The notes: generated from the letters alone by a model not told the origin. A DNA stretch of 64,000 bases from Paraspadella gotoi (GCA_051294375.1 CM119269.1:394910-458909); one strand, 5' to 3'; shown: positions 10,456 to 22,599, counted from the first letter of the stretch. Translations and numbers: made by a program.

Positions 10456-12004
10456 ATGGGACATCGACACTCAAACTTATCCCCGCTCGAAAAAGAGATC
10501 GTTAAGGATAACATTCCCTCCACCGAGCGATACTATGGCCTTGTTAATTTCGGCAACACATGCTACTGCAACAGGTGATTCCTGCCCCTCCCATCTTTCT
10601 ACTCCTGGTATTGCATTGCAATTAACTCTCACTCCCATCATCTCAATTTCCTCGCAGTGTCCTTCAAGCCTTGTACTTCTGCCAACCATTCCGCGACCGA
10701 GTTCTCCAACACCGCGCCCATTCCAAGCGCAAGACCGAGACCCTCCTCTCCTGTTTGGGCGACCTCTTCCACAACATCTCCTCGCAGAAGAAACGAGTTG
10801 GTACCGTCGCACCGCGCAAATTCGTTTCGCGAGTGAAGAAGGAGGGGCCTTTCGACAACTTCACGCAGCAAGACGCCCACGAGTTCTTGAACTATCTGCT
10901 CAACAGCATGGCCGACTCTTTGGTCGCAGAAAAGACTGACAAGACGGAGCCTAATCCGACGACGACGACGACGAGAAGAAGACTTGGGACGTCTCCACCA
11001 TTCGTCAATCGGCCGACGGGTGCAGGTTCGGCGGCGGCGGCGGTGGCGGCGGCTGCTGCCTCTTCTTCAACCTCCAAGTCATGGATTCACGAACTCTTCG
11101 AAGGAACTCTTAGGAACGAGACGCGCTGCTTGAACTGCGAGACGGTCTCCAGCAAAGACGAAGATTTTCTCGATCTCTCCGTGGACGTTGAAGACAATTC
11201 GTCTCTGTCTCACTCGTTGAGAGTCTTCGCCAACACAGAGACTCTTTGCTCCGATCAAAAATACGACTGCGACGTTTGCCGATCGAAGCAGGAGGCACAG
11301 AAGAGGATGAGGATCAAAAGGGTGAGCGCAGTTTTATTCACAACAACAACAACGATCACAACGACAAACACCTAATTATGTTGACCTTAACTACAATATA
11401 GGCATATTTTACTAAATTTTATAATGATTACTATATATCAAGGAAGGGAAAATTTATTTTTTATTAGTAACATATTAATATTATTTTACTATTAAATTTA
11501 TAATTGTAGTATTAAATACTTCATTATCTTATTAGCATTATCGAAAAAATATATTTTCTATACTCTTCAGCTGCCCCGAATCTTGGCCTTACACCTAAAG
11601 CGCTTCAAATACTTGGACGACCTTCAACGCTACACCAAGCTGTCCCACCGCATGGCTTTCCCTGTCGAGCTTCGCCTGTCCCATTCGCCTGGCGAAACAG
11701 GCGACGATAACGACGAGCTGTTTGATCTTGTGGCCGTCGTTGTTCACTGCGGACCCGGGCCCAACAGGTCAGGACTAATCAATATCAATCAGTTAATTTT
11801 ACTTGATATAATTAAAATGTTTTATTTCCTTAAAGGGGTCACTACATTTCTCTAGTCAAGAGTCAAGGATTTTGGCTGCTATTCGACGACGACGTTGTGG
11901 AGCGAATCGACCCAGCGTCGCTCCAGCATTTTTTCGGGATTTCCTCCGAAGTCCAAAAACCCGCGGAAAGCGCCTACATTTTGTTTTATCAAGCCAGAGA
12001 TTAA
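10456..12004 (+). CDS. USP46: Ubiquitin carboxyl-terminal hydrolase of the USP12/USP46 type
   Basis: Cysteine protease that removes ubiquitin; USP12/46 orthologues act with WDR48/WDR20 partners. Exons 10456-10574, 10658-11321, 11571-11767 and 11836-12004 with GT-AG introns and continuous phase (1,149 nt, 382 residues; family about 366-370). The start ATG at 10456 gives [15 protein letters not shown], matching the family N-terminus. Cys box: [15 protein letters not shown] (catalytic Cys about 36). [13 protein letters not shown] motif, zinc-binding CLNC and CDVC pairs, LHLKRFKY, and the His box [16 protein letters not shown] with the downstream LLFDDD follow; the protein ends ILFYQARD. An Ala/Thr/Ser-rich low-complexity insert lies in exon 2 (about 10940-11080) where vertebrate proteins have a short acidic spacer. 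Introns are short (68-249 bp). USP12 and USP46 cannot be told apart in an invertebrate; the symbol marks the group. Confidence 0.95.
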
Positions 12005-12033
12005 TGGTGTTATGTTGCTACATTATGTTAAGA

Positions 12034-12039
12034 AATAAA
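12034..12039 (+). promoter_or_regulatory. Poly(A) signal AATAAA of the USP12/46-like gene
   Basis: Canonical hexamer 30 bases after the TAA stop codon; TGTGTT-rich sequence follows. Confidence 0.6.
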
Positions 12040-12442
12040 CGTCTAATTTGTGTTAAATCTGTTTTAAATTTTCAATTAAGCGCTAAGATGATTCGAGTCA
12101 GTCAACCTTTGTTTCCAGCTTTCCCTCTACGTATTGCCCACGTCAGGAATGTGTTGCACGCTTGAAATTTAAGGGTCGAGATTGTGACAAAATTATAAAT
12201 CGGTTTTCACCGATAAAATCACAATCGACCAAAATCAACCTGATCTTTTCTCACCGACGCACAGTGATCCACATGGCTTTAAATATCCGAAAAAAATCTT
12301 TTTTTCTTTTTTACCAAAACCTACTTTTTCCGGTATTACTTTTCTTATAGATCATAGTGCGCCGTCGATCCCAATAAAATTTCCAGGCCACGATTACATT
12401 TTTTCTTCCCTGAAATTTTTAAAACAAATTTAGGATAAAAAA

Positions 12443-13172
12443 ATGGTTCGCGTTTTAGTTTTTCTTTTCCTTTTGGGTAAGAATTTGAGAAAAGTTAAAT
12501 TAATAAGTTAAATAAATTGTACAACTAAATTGAAAAATTACTTGTGATAAATGATTGTAACTGATGACTTCTGTCTGTTATTCTGTAGGAACGACTTTTG
12601 CCCATGCTAATGGCTCCGAATACGGAATCAAGGATGTTTTGGAGAAATGTCTTAAGTTTTGTCCCAAGATCCATTCGCCAGTTTGCGATAACGAAGGCAT
12701 AACGCACAACAGTCAATGCGAATTTGAGATTCGCAAATGCGTTGCAAAAGAAACCAGCGGCAGAGATCTTCGCGTCGTTCATCCCGGAGTTTGTCTGGAC
12801 AAAAGAAGTGGAATAAAGCCCGTCTTAGAAAAGTGTCTCAAGTTTTGTCCCAAAATCATGGCTCCCGTTTGCGACAATGAAGGCATTACGCACTACAACA
12901 AATGTGAATTCGAAATCCGTCAATGTATCGCGAGAGAGACCAGCGGAAGAGAGATCAGATTGGTCCATCGCGGGGTCTGTTTGGACAAGAAGGGCATCAA
13001 GGACACGCTGGACAAATGCTTGAGAAATTGTCCAAAAGAAATGAGGCCGGTCTGTGACAACGAGGGAATTACCCACGCGAATCGATGCGTCTTTGAAATG
13101 AGACGATGCGTGAGAAGGGAAGAGACGGGAAATGAATTACGCGTCGTTAGAGATGGCGTGTGTCTCAACTGA
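12443..13172 (+). CDS. Secreted three-domain Kazal-type serine protease inhibitor
   Basis: Exon 1 12443-12476 and exon 2 12589-13172, GT-AG, 205 residues. It starts with a hydrophobic signal peptide (MVRVLVFLFLLGTTFAHA, likely cleaved after the last Ala), so the product is secreted. Three tandem Kazal domains follow, each with six cysteines in the order C-x3-C-x7-C-x10-C-...-C-...-C and the core PVCDNEGITH (family core usually CGSDGxTY). Domains 1-3 begin near residues 27, 83 and 136. The domains are very similar to each other, including repeated ETSGR...VV...GVCL blocks, indicating recent internal duplication. Kazal domains block serine proteases; the target here is unknown. The divergent DNEGITH loop suggests a lineage-specific family. 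A possible poly(A) signal lies at 13257-13262. The gene starts 439 bp after the USP stop, on the same strand. Confidence 0.88.
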
Positions 13173-13898
13173 GGTGAGACCTTCATTAAATCATAAAAAA
13201 AAACAAATCAAAACTTATGATTATGAAATAATCCTATTTGAATACAAGTTAATTTTAATAAATCCTAAAATTAATCATTAATGACTTTATAGGAGGCGCA
13301 ACTTGGACGGAACGACATTCAAGGAAAACAAATCCCAAATTTAAAGTTGAATTAAATTAATTAAAGTTTAGTTTGTACTTAATTTGAACTAAAGCAAATT
13401 TTTGCTTGAAAAAAGCCAAAAACAAACGTGATTCACGTTCATCAAATTTATTTGATTATTATTATTTTAATATATAATTATTTTTATTATTATAAAATAA
13501 ATATTAATATGCAATTTAGATAATTGAGTGGACGGTGTCGTAAATTTCTCACCTTGGTTTCAAATTGTTTTACGCCATCTTGTTGAAATAAAAATAAGTC
13601 ATATTTTCACAGATTTTCCGGCAGGCCAATCCGAAAAAGAGTTTTCGGATTCCGTGAGTCGGCGACTCGTGTCCCGGCACCGATTCGTGTCCCGACAATG
13701 ACTCGCTCTCTCTCGTGTCCCGACAATGACTCGCTCTCTCTCGTTCTTCATTAATCACCGAAATGGTTCAACAATTTCCTTCGGCGATTTTCTGAGAGGT
13801 TTAGATTATTGCAGTAATAATTAGCGACACACAAACGTTTTCAGTGACTGTATAGTAGTGTATACATAGTGAAAAAAAAAATTAAATTAACATTGCGA

Positions 13899-13946
13899 TG
13901 ATGAAGACTCGAAAAAGAGTCGAAACATGCCCGTTTAAAGAAATAA
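13899..13946 (+). ncRNA. Hammerhead-like hairpin element, copy 2
   Basis: Reads TGATGAAG, stem GACTC/GAGTC closed by GAAAAA, then CGAAACATGCCC and AATAAA at 13941. The base before TGATGA is A rather than the C of the hammerhead core, so if this is a ribozyme relative this copy is probably inactive. Confidence 0.3.
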
Positions 13947-14909
13947 ACTTTGTTGTTTGTAAACAAAAACAAACTTTGGTTTCTCTCTCAAGTGACTATA
14001 TTAAAAAACTAATTTTGATCTGTGAAAACGTATTTGTTTATCTTAATGATAGATTGAACAATTTTTTTTTCTTCTCGGGTCACGTGACCTAAGAAGGGCC
14101 TTACCAGATTTTATCCCCTGATATCATAAAGGTCAGAGGCATGACCGCTTGTCTTCCGAGTCAAGTCTGGGTAACCTTCTATCAAGTCTCTAACCAAGTT
14201 TGATCTGCGTTTTTATCTAAAGAAAATAATAAGAAAGCGGGAGAAAACCCTGTAATAACAAAAGGTTGACTCTCTCATCCAAAAGCACCCTGTTTTTGAT
14301 TTTAACCCATAAACTTCAACTTTAATCCATTCTATTAATTATTAAACTAATACCGAACTTAACTTAATTTACTAGCTAACATAAACCTTAACCTTAAATG
14401 CTGACATCTGACTTATTTTTTTGGCGTGGTTCGAGTAGACGTCTGTTTAATGCCACTAGTGAGACCTTAAATTGGTACAAGAAGACAAATTGTATAAATT
14501 TTTAAAATATAAACCCTTTTTTTTTAATTTGATAATCGTAAAAGTTATTAATTTTAACTAATTATCTTAAAAAACCGAAACTAATGTTAATTTTCGGTCT
14601 GAAATTTTGAAGACAGATTGATATTTCATACTCGTATTTAGAAAATAATACATAATGATAATGTAATGCATATGACACACACAAAAAAAAACACCAAACA
14701 AACAAAAAATTTGCATCATTTTCGTTATCCAGAATACAATTTAAAGGTTATTGGTTATACAAAGTTACAAATGCAATATAAATTTGAATTTTTAATTATT
14801 TTTTTTTAATCCGTGAACATTCTCCTCTATGACATTTTTATATGAAATTGGTACAACCAATATAAAAATTATTATATATTATATATATATATTATATATT
14901 ATATATTAT

Positions 14910-14995
14910 TTAATGAAAATTGGTTTTTAATGCAACAACGATTTTATTTATCCAAAATAAAATCGTTGTTGCATAAAAAACCATTTTCGTTAAAT
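14910..14995. repeat. Palindrome with roughly 38-bp arms
   Basis: The left arm 14910-14949 and right arm 14956-14995 are near reverse complements (TTAATGAAAATGGTTTTT... against ...AAAAACCATTTTCGTTAA) with a loop of about 6 bases. It directly follows a TATATTA microsatellite. Hairpin MITE or fold-back element are possible readings. Confidence 0.75.
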
Positions 14996-15240
14996 CTCAA
15001 ACACAACGAAATGAAAGGATAATATCGGACATTTTTATAAATAAAACCGTAACACATTTTCTGCTAAGTCAAACCAGGTTTCTGAGTTTTTTCACTTCTT
15101 CTGAGGACTCGTGTCCCGGCAACGACTCGCTCTCTGTCTTTCTTCATCGGCGACCAATCTGATTCAATAATTTCCTGCGGCGATTTTCATCGATGTCTTT
15201 CTGAACGGATTTGTCAAGGAGACTCCTGTGAAAAAAAAGG

Positions 15241-15560
15241 GAAAGAGGAAAGGAAAGGAAAGGAAAGGAAAGGAAAGGAAAAGAGAGGAAAGGAAAGGAA
15301 AGGAAAAGAAATGAAAGGAAAAGAGAGGAAAAGAAATGAAAATAAAATAAATGAAGGGAAAAGATAGGAGGAAAGGAAAGGAATGGAAAGGAAAGGAAAG
15401 GAAAAGAGAGGAAAGGAATGTTATGGAATGGAAAGAAAATAAAAGCAAAGAAACGGAAAGGAAAGGAAAGGAATGGAATGGAAAGGAAAGGAAAGGAAAG
15501 GAAAGGAAAGGAAAGGAAAGGAAAGGAAAGGAAAGGAAAGGAATGGAAATGAAAAGAGGA
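15241..15560. repeat. (GGAAA)n polypurine tract
   Basis: About 320 bases of GGAAA/GGAAT units, continuing as less regular A/G-only sequence to about 15890. One strand is almost pure purine, so triplex or other non-B structures are possible. The long frames across it are low-complexity artefacts. Confidence 0.95.
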
Positions 15561-15902
15561 AAGAGAAAAAAAGTACGGAAAAGAAAAGAAAAAAAAAGAA
15601 AAGAAAAAAGAGGAATAAAAGAAAGATAGAAGATAATAGAATAAGATAATAGAAGATAAAGATAAGAAGATAATAGAAGAAGAAAGGAAAAGAAAAGAGA
15701 AAAAAACAAGAGAAAAAAGAAAATAAAACAAAAGAGAGGAGAAAAAAGTGAAATCAAAAAGAGAAGAAGAAGAAAAAAAAAAGAAAAAATTAGAGAAGAA
15801 AAAAAAGAAGAGAGAAAAGAAAATAAAAAATAAAAGAAGAATAGATAAGAAAAGAAAATAAAAGAAAAAAGAAAAGAGAAAAGAAAAAAGGTTGAATAGA
15901 CA

Positions 15903-16182
15903 TTATAATTTAAAGTGACCTGACCCTCTAAAACCTGACCTGATTCTGTCCGTAGAGATCATAACGGAGAGAGGGATCTTTGCCTGCCTTCCTGTCCAGG
16001 ATCCATCAATCCTCTTGTCCCAGGCGCCGATGTCTGTCGCGACGCCTGACGCCTGGCCGACGCCTGACGCCTGATCGATGCCGATCGAGGATTCCATTCC
16101 GTTCGACCCTGAAGAGAAAAAAGGAATCAGTGGGGAGAGAAGACGATGATAGATTTACTTATTTACTTTCTCTCTCTTTCTC

Positions 16183-16228
<46 letters not shown>

Positions 16229-16796
16229 TCTCTTTCTTCTCTCTCTCTCTCCTTCCTCTCTCTCTTTCTTCCTCTTTCGCTCTCTCTCTTCTTCCTCTTT
16301 CGCTCCTCTCTCTCTCTCTCTCTCTCTCTTACCCCTCGTCATCCTTCGTAGGTATTCTTCGCAGTTCCTCCTTCTCGGTGATGCTTTGCAGAGAGACACG
16401 CCCTTCGCCAACGCGGCCCAGAGAGCGTCCGCCGCACGCTTTAGGTTTGAGGTGGAAAGAGAGCTTTAAATTGATTGCTCTGATAAGTTCAAGTCTGAAA
16501 TATTATAATATATTACTAGCCATCAAAATAAAATAGCTTGCGCAAAATTCACGGGCACGACGGCTTATTCATTGAATGAACAGATGAATTGATAATTTTA
16601 CTTTGGTTGTTTTTATAACAAACTTCTCGAACGAACAATGTATAGAAAAACACATGAACAAAAATGAACAAACCTCCCTGATATCTTCTTCTTCCTGCGC
16701 CGCAAAGCCTGGGACGGCAGAAGAGCTCAGCACCGCGGGCACCGCAAAGGATGACAACGTGACGAGGAGGAGGAGGCGAAGAAGGAGGAGAGACAT
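15903..16796 (-). CDS. Predicted small secreted protein, family unknown (3 exons)
   Basis: Exons in transcription order: 16674-16796, 16333-16438, 15903-16108; phases fit exactly (435 nt, 144 residues). Exon 1 encodes a strong leucine-rich signal peptide (MSLLLLRLLLLVTLSSFAVP) and ends QEEEDIRE. Exon 2 encodes a helix-like ADALWAALAKGVSLCK segment with two cysteines and a dibasic/tribasic site (PRRRNC). Exon 3 contains the repeat DQASGVGQASGV and ends GHFKL. Splice signals are good (acceptors CTAAAG and TCTTCAG; donors GTTTGT, GTAAGA). The exon 2 donor runs straight into a (GA)n tract at 16312-16331. Basic cleavage sites and the signal peptide would fit a processed peptide or a secreted effector, but this is inference. 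I recognise no family. Confidence 0.55.
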
Positions 16797-18046
16797 CGCC
16801 GTCTTCAAATGACAATTTGAAAATAAGAAAAACAAAGAAAATTTATTGGAACCCAGTGTTCGAGGGGGGTCAGGGGGGGTAAAAGGCTGATATCATAACG
16901 TTTGGTCCTTCAATCTCCCCCGATTCCAAAAATGTAATTCTTTCTTCTCTAGTCCAATGGGAAAGTGGTCAAAAAATTCGATGTTGTCAGCTCGCCTATT
17001 TTTGTTTAAAAATTCGGTAAGGGGCAAATCTTTTCTAAGTTTCGATTTTTTTTTTGTTTCCAACTTTACACTAAAAATTAATTCTTGAAATCCGACAATG
17101 ACGACAACGAACATAACAAAAAAGATGAAAAAGACAAAAACCAATAGAATAGAGATGACGAAAATGACGGCGAAGACGAAAANNNNNNNNNNAAAACAAA
17201 AACAACAAAACGTTGACGAAAATGATTACAAAGACGACAACAACAACAAAAACGATGATGAAAGCAACAACAGACGATGACAACAACGATGAAGGCGACA
17301 ACGACGAAGATGACAACAATAACAACAACGACAAAAACAACGACGAAGACGACAACAAAAACATCAAAGACGATGACAACAATAACGATGACAAAAACAA
17401 AAACGCCGAAAACGACAACGAAAAAGACGACAACGACGACGACGACAACGAAAACGACAACAAAGACGATGACGAAATCGACAGCAAAGACGACGACGAC
17501 CACAATGACGAAGAAGACGACAAAAGCGAAGGCGAAAACAACGACGAAAACGAAGGCGAAGACCATGACAAAAAAATTTGACGAAGTAAAAGACAACAAA
17601 GAGTACGGTGTGGCAGGACATATACAAGACACAAGGTTGATTTTTTATTCTCTCAAAAAGTGAAAATCAATAACAAAGTGAATACTACGTCTGGTCTATA
17701 TCATTTAAGTATTTAAACAGGGATTTCAACATGAAACCAAAGTGGATATTTATTTCACTAAGAACAAGCGCAAGACGGTGTCAGATTTGAGACAGAGTGA
17801 ATCAAAGTAGAAACAGAAACTATTTATAAAGGGTAAGTAGACGAAGCCAAAGGGACAACATGAGGACATGTTCGGGACATGGTAAAACAAAGGATAAGTC
17901 GTGAAGCCCGTTGGAGGGAGAGAGAGAGAGAGAGAGAAGGAGAGAGAGAGAGAGAGAATTTCTTGTTAGCTGTTGAGCTTGAAAGGTCGCGTGAACGAGG
18001 CTGCCACACATCCCCCCGCTGAGACTTCGACCCAGCGGAGAGAAGG
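16797..18046. other. Intergenic low-complexity region
   Basis: No gene seen. The block at 17090-17580 is a degenerate GAC/AAC/GAT trinucleotide repeat that opens acidic Asp/Asn or Thr/Lys frames on every register; these are not counted as genes. GA microsatellites lie at 17913-17957. Confidence 0.6.
17183..17192. other. Assembly gap (10 N)
   Basis: Ten N inside the GAC/AAC trinucleotide repeat; probably a collapsed repeat of unknown length. Confidence 1.
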
Positions 18047-18235
18047 CTATGAGAGTTGTTGATCATTGTCGTCGTCGGGTGGGTGCAGCATCGATGGGAG
18101 GATGTTGCTCAGGTTAAGAACGGCCTCTGACTGACGCTGCACAATTCGTACGATCGAAGGCGAGGGTGGCGGCGGCGGAGGCACGATCGGTGGCGCCGCC
18201 TGAACTGAGTTGAGGCGAGGGCGTCCACGGCAGCA
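18047..18235 (-). CDS. Candidate terminal exon, proline-rich, unidentified
   Basis: Open frame on the minus strand ending TAG at 18047-18049. The tail reads APPIVPPPPPPSPSIVRIVQ, then LNLSNILPSMLHPPDDDNDQ. GC content and amino-acid composition differ sharply from the flanking microsatellites. An acceptor is plausible (CAACTCAG or TTCAG near 18205), but no upstream exon was identified, so this is a candidate only. Confidence 0.3.
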   Translation of the reverse strand, partial: CCRGRPRLNSVQAAPPIVPPPPPPSPSIVRIVQRQSEAVLNLSNILPSMLHPPDDDNDQQLS

Positions 18236-18347
18236 AAATAAAAAAGAGAGAGAAGAAAGAGAGAGAAAGAAAGAGAGAGAAAAACTCGGAAGAGAGAGTT
18301 TAAATTTAAGCAAGCAGCGGGGATTTAGTTGACTGTTGATTTGTTCA

Positions 18348-18378
<31 letters not shown>

Positions 18379-18592
18379 CTCGTTCTTTACTTCTTTCTCC
18401 AATGTCAAAAGATTCCAAAAAGAAAACGACGACGAAGACGACGACGAAAAAGATGAAGCCAAAAACGACGAAGACGAAAACGACGGTGAAGATGACGGCA
18501 AAGACGAACTCAATAATATACTGTCAATGATTTTTTATTATAAATTTATTTACATAGTTGTAATACCTTTCTTTTCGTTGTTATTGTATTAA

Positions 18593-18798
18593 AGGCAATT
18601 TGGTTTCCTCACCACTGACCACTATTCTTTCTCAACTCTGTGATGGAAACTTTGCCCTCTCTCCTCCACTCTCTCTCCTTCTTCACAAAACTGTCTAACA
18701 ATTACACAATTATTGACGTTGATGAAGGCTTGCATTCAAAGCCGCGAAACATGTATGTTTCTTTGAAATAAAAACTTGTAAACTGAAACCAAATTGCC
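18593..18798 (+). ncRNA. Hammerhead-like hairpin element, copy 3, flanked by inverted repeats
   Basis: AGGCAATTTGGTTT at about 18594-18607 is the reverse complement of AAACCAAATTGCCT at about 18785-18798. Inside, 18719-18753 reads TTGATGAAG, stem GGCTT/AAGCC, then CGCGAAACATGT, followed by an AATAAA. Same layout as the copies at 5556 and 36624. The first base of the CTGATGA core is T here, and two extra bases precede GAAA. Confidence 0.3.
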
Positions 18799-19977
18799 TA
18801 TAAATTTATTATACGAAGTGAGATAGAGATGAGAGAGAAAGAAAAACATAATTATGATAAAATCAACATGCCATTTCAATTTTATTTTCATTCAATTTTG
18901 AAATTCAGCCCTGAGGACGTATTTGCTGGTCGATTTGTAGGACCTCAAATGATCCAACAAAGACGAAGACGTCGATCTTTGTACGTTACCCTTGTGGCGT
19001 AGTACTGCTAGTAAGTTTTCTGTTTGAAAAAGTTGGTTAAGAATTAAATGTTATTCATCATTGTTTATTAACTTTTTAATAGGATTTCAGGGTCAAATTA
19101 GCCATATTATTGTTAGATATGTCCAGTCTTTTCCGTACGATGTTGTGTTCATCAATTTCCCGTCCTGGCGCACCTCGTACACTGATTATCTTTTTCCTCT
19201 CAAAAAAGAAAAAAAAGAAAAAAATCGGGAATGGTTACAAAATTATGGTATGAAAAAATTTTAACTCTAGTTTCTTTTAAAATCAAATCATTAATTGGAT
19301 CGAAATATACCTCAACATTTATACAAGTATGAGAAGAAGGGAAGCGCTCTTTATCTCTCCTAAAATTAAATCTGTTGCAAACTACAGTCAACGGAAACCG
19401 GAAAGATATCACATAGGGCATGAGAAAAGTTTACCAAATGAAATGACATCCTTGTTCGCATTTTAAGAGGGATTTGACCTTTTTTTCTGTCCTTTCCTGT
19501 GTGTGTATGAAGGAGATGATATCACTATTAAAATTCCTTTATCAGAGGAGGCCCAGACGCAAGAATTCAGCTTTCTGCATTTAAATATAAAAATTCGAAA
19601 TTCATGGAAAAATGACTTCCCAAGTGAAAGTAAGAGAATGGAGGGTATCAGTATTTAGATCAATTAAAAAATTTTCCAATAAATATCTCGTCCTTGTTCG
19701 CACTGCAACAAGGAGATGGGAATTTTTTCTCCACTTTCCCGCGCAAAGAAAAATTAATGACTATCACCATTCGAATTCCTTTAATGATAGACCCTTAAGC
19801 TTATGATATCATTTTTATCACCGAGAGAAAATAGTTCGTAAAACAATTTCGAGACAAAACATAGAAAATCGAAGCAAAGTTTTCGAAAATGACTTTTATT
19901 TTAAAAATATACGTAAAATTTGAAGAAAAAAAAAGAAAGGAGGTGATAGTTTAATTTAATTGTTTAATTTAAATAGT

Positions 19978-20089
19978 ATACCGCAAAGGACGGCGCGAGG
20001 GCCGAAGGTGCGAGGCAGATATTTGGGCGTGGCAGATTTGCAAGAGAAGCAGAAAGAAAAAGCTGCGTTGGCACCGACTTCAATTGGAG
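19978..20089 (+). CDS. Candidate internal exon, unidentified
   Basis: GC-rich island in AT-rich DNA. On the plus strand TTTAAATAG could be an acceptor and GGAG|GTAAAG is a good donor; the frame between gives PQRTARGPKVRGRYLGVADL and continues to APTSIGG. On the minus strand the same island has a well-placed ATG (20175, AAAATGGCC) opening a 32-codon acidic frame rich in Asp. Strand and identity remain open; no partner exons found. Confidence 0.25.
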
Positions 20090-20968
20090 GTAAAGTTGAA
20101 AAACGAATCGACGTCCGTTATATAAGCGAAGGCGTCGTCGTTGTCGTCGTCGTCATATCCATCGTTGGCGGCCATTTTCCTTTTTTTCCGCTCGATTTAA
20201 CCAAAAACCAAAATAGATTTGTTTTCTCGAACGAATGAATTTTTCAAAAAATTCGTAAAGAGTCGTTAATCAGAGAAAAACATAACTGATAAGCCTAAAC
20301 TTTGTTTAATTTTTTTCGAGGGCTTAGGGAGTTTGAGACTAGTATATTTTCTATACCATACTTTATACATTTATCCAATGAAAGCCGTTCTTAAAAATAA
20401 ATATCCACTTCATTGATGAGGATGAAGGCAAGATAGCTTATTTGTTAAATGAATGAATAATTTTATATTCGTTATACCAATTACATAGACCGTCTAATTA
20501 AAATAGCTAATTAAATAGCTGACTACATTTTGCGGAGTGTGTCTTTGTATCTTTGTGCGAAAGCAAGATTGAGAAAATACTGGAAAAAACAAACAATATA
20601 ATCATAGACATACAATGGTATATCAAAATGATGAATACGAAAGAAAGAGTATGGTACAAATGATTTTGGCGCAATACCATTTTGCTTTTTAAATGGAAAT
20701 ATTAATCTAACCGTTAATAGGAAAAGACTAGGATTGTAAGAAAGTAATAGTAACTGCTTTCAATGACTAGTTAAATGAGGGGGGGAGATAATTGTACAAA
20801 AATGAACAACATATTGGGTCAGAAAATCAACGCAACAGAAAGTCTCTGGTGGCCGTTCTAAGTATTTGGCAGAAAAACTCAAATCTGAGTTCTTAACTTT
20901 TATCCTTTACAGAAAAAATGGAGACCTCGACAATTCATTGTAAGTGTTTTGGCGGAGAGTGAGTGAGT

Positions 20969-21021
<53 letters not shown>

Positions 21022-21739
21022 TTAAAATACAACAGAAGATAAAATATGGTGAAAAATAACCAACAAAGTAAAAAAGTACTGGTATCGTTTATATATACAA
21101 GTTTCAACCTGTAAAAAAATAAACAAGGAAAAATAAAATGCACTAATCACTGCAAACATAAATTGATAAAAAAGGGATTCAATTCACGGAGGTAGTTTCG
21201 GGAGATTCATGCAGCGGGTCTTGGTGTCACTTAAAATTAAAAGAGACCACATTTTTACACACGTGATCGATAAAAAAAACCGAAGTCATAATAATGAAAA
21301 ATAAGAACTAACTCTAAAAAAATTGGCACTGATAAAAATTTGCACGGGTGTTGTTTTTTATATATTTTTTTTGGTATTGCTGTAGCTTCCTGATTTAAAA
21401 TATAAAAGGTCAGGTTCCTAAAAAGAAGGTTTATGTTTCAAAAAGGTAAAAAGGATAAGCGAATTAAAGGAGGAAAACAAAAGGAGAAAGAGAAGAAAAG
21501 AGAGGAAAGAAAAGAAAAAATAAGAGAAGAAAAGGAAAAAGAAAAAAATAAGGAAAGAAAAAACGGTAAAAATAAGAAAAACAAAAAAAGGAAACAAAAA
21601 AACAACGTCGGATCTGCCCAAGATATATAAGCTGTAATCAATTAATCAGATGATACATTACAATATTTTTTTTCAATTTGCGATCTTAACAGAAAAAAAT
21701 CTTAAAAGCATAAGGAATCGAGCCTACTTTTGATGATAC

Positions 21740-21943
21740 CAAATATTGATCGCATGATAATCAAATATTGATGCGATGATAACCAATAATTGATGCGATG
21801 ATAATAAAATAACTGATGTGATGATAATCAAATGATTGATGCGATGATAGTCATTCATTGATGTGATGATAATCATTTCATTGATGATGATAATCATTCA
21901 TTGATGCGATGATAGTCATTCATTGACGCGATGAGTCATTCAT
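21740..21943. repeat. Minisatellite, about 23-bp unit (TTGATGCGATGATAATCA)
   Basis: About nine diverged copies of a unit built on TTGATGCGATGATAATCAWT, spacing about 20-25 bases. Copies become more uniform toward the right end (TCATTCATTGATGCGATGATAG). Confidence 0.85.
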
Positions 21944-21975
21944 CGTAAATAAAACAAACAAATGCGTGTATGAAT

Positions 21976-22027
<52 letters not shown>

Positions 22028-22599
22028 AGTGAGAGAGGCTGGTCGAGTTTTCACTCTCGTTTATATAAAGTATAATCAGAGCTGGACCGCCTGCAGAGCT
22101 GAACTCGTTTTTTCGACGTATCTGAGTAGGGACGAACTCTTTTCCTTTCCTTTGAATGAAATTTTAGATTGTTCTTTTTTTTAAGAAAGAACCAGACCGA
22201 GGTCAAATTTCATATTTGCATATTTAACTATAATTTATAAATATTTATCCCAACTCAAATAATTATTATTTTAAAAAAGAATAAAAATGATTAATATATA
22301 CACTAAAAAAAATTTACAATTTTAAAATTGTAAAAATTATTAGAATAACAAAAAAGTAATGTTTAATTTGACAATATCTCTCTTCTCAACTCCTATTTTA
22401 GATATAATTTGCCAATAGTGGGCGACGCGGTCCAAAGTTACAGTAATAAACAAAAACAAAAAAAATTTTTTTGTTGAAAGTTATATATGTAATTAAATTA
22501 ATCCGCGCAATTGCCGGACATATAGCAGCTATATGTACAGGCAGCAAGCTGATGTACATGTGACTTTGCCTGCATTATAAGTTATTTTTCCTTTTTTCT

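Larger units (their letters stand above)
13173..15902. other. Repeat-rich intergenic region
   Basis: No supported gene. It contains two copies of a 28-base unit (GTGTCCCGACAATGACTCGC then CT repeats) at about 13685-13742, and a related block at 15107-15200 that shares the following CGGCGATTTTC segment, so a dispersed repeat is present twice. Also here: the hairpin element at 13899, a palindrome at 14910-14995, a TA-rich microsatellite at 14870-14910 and a purine tract at 15240-15900. Confidence 0.6.

Noticed and set aside
15144-15757. Long minus-strand frames rich in Phe/Leu/Ser and plus-strand Lys/Glu frames
   Set aside because: They arise from the GGAAA polypurine tract; all registers are open because the tract lacks stop codons.
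17078-17663. Acidic Asp/Asn and Thr/Lys frames over 120 codons
   Set aside because: Product of a degenerate GAC/AAC repeat that also contains an N gap; open on both strands, no splice or start context.
21740-21943. CRISPR array
   Set aside because: Units are contiguous diverged minisatellite copies without unique spacers, in a eukaryotic genome.
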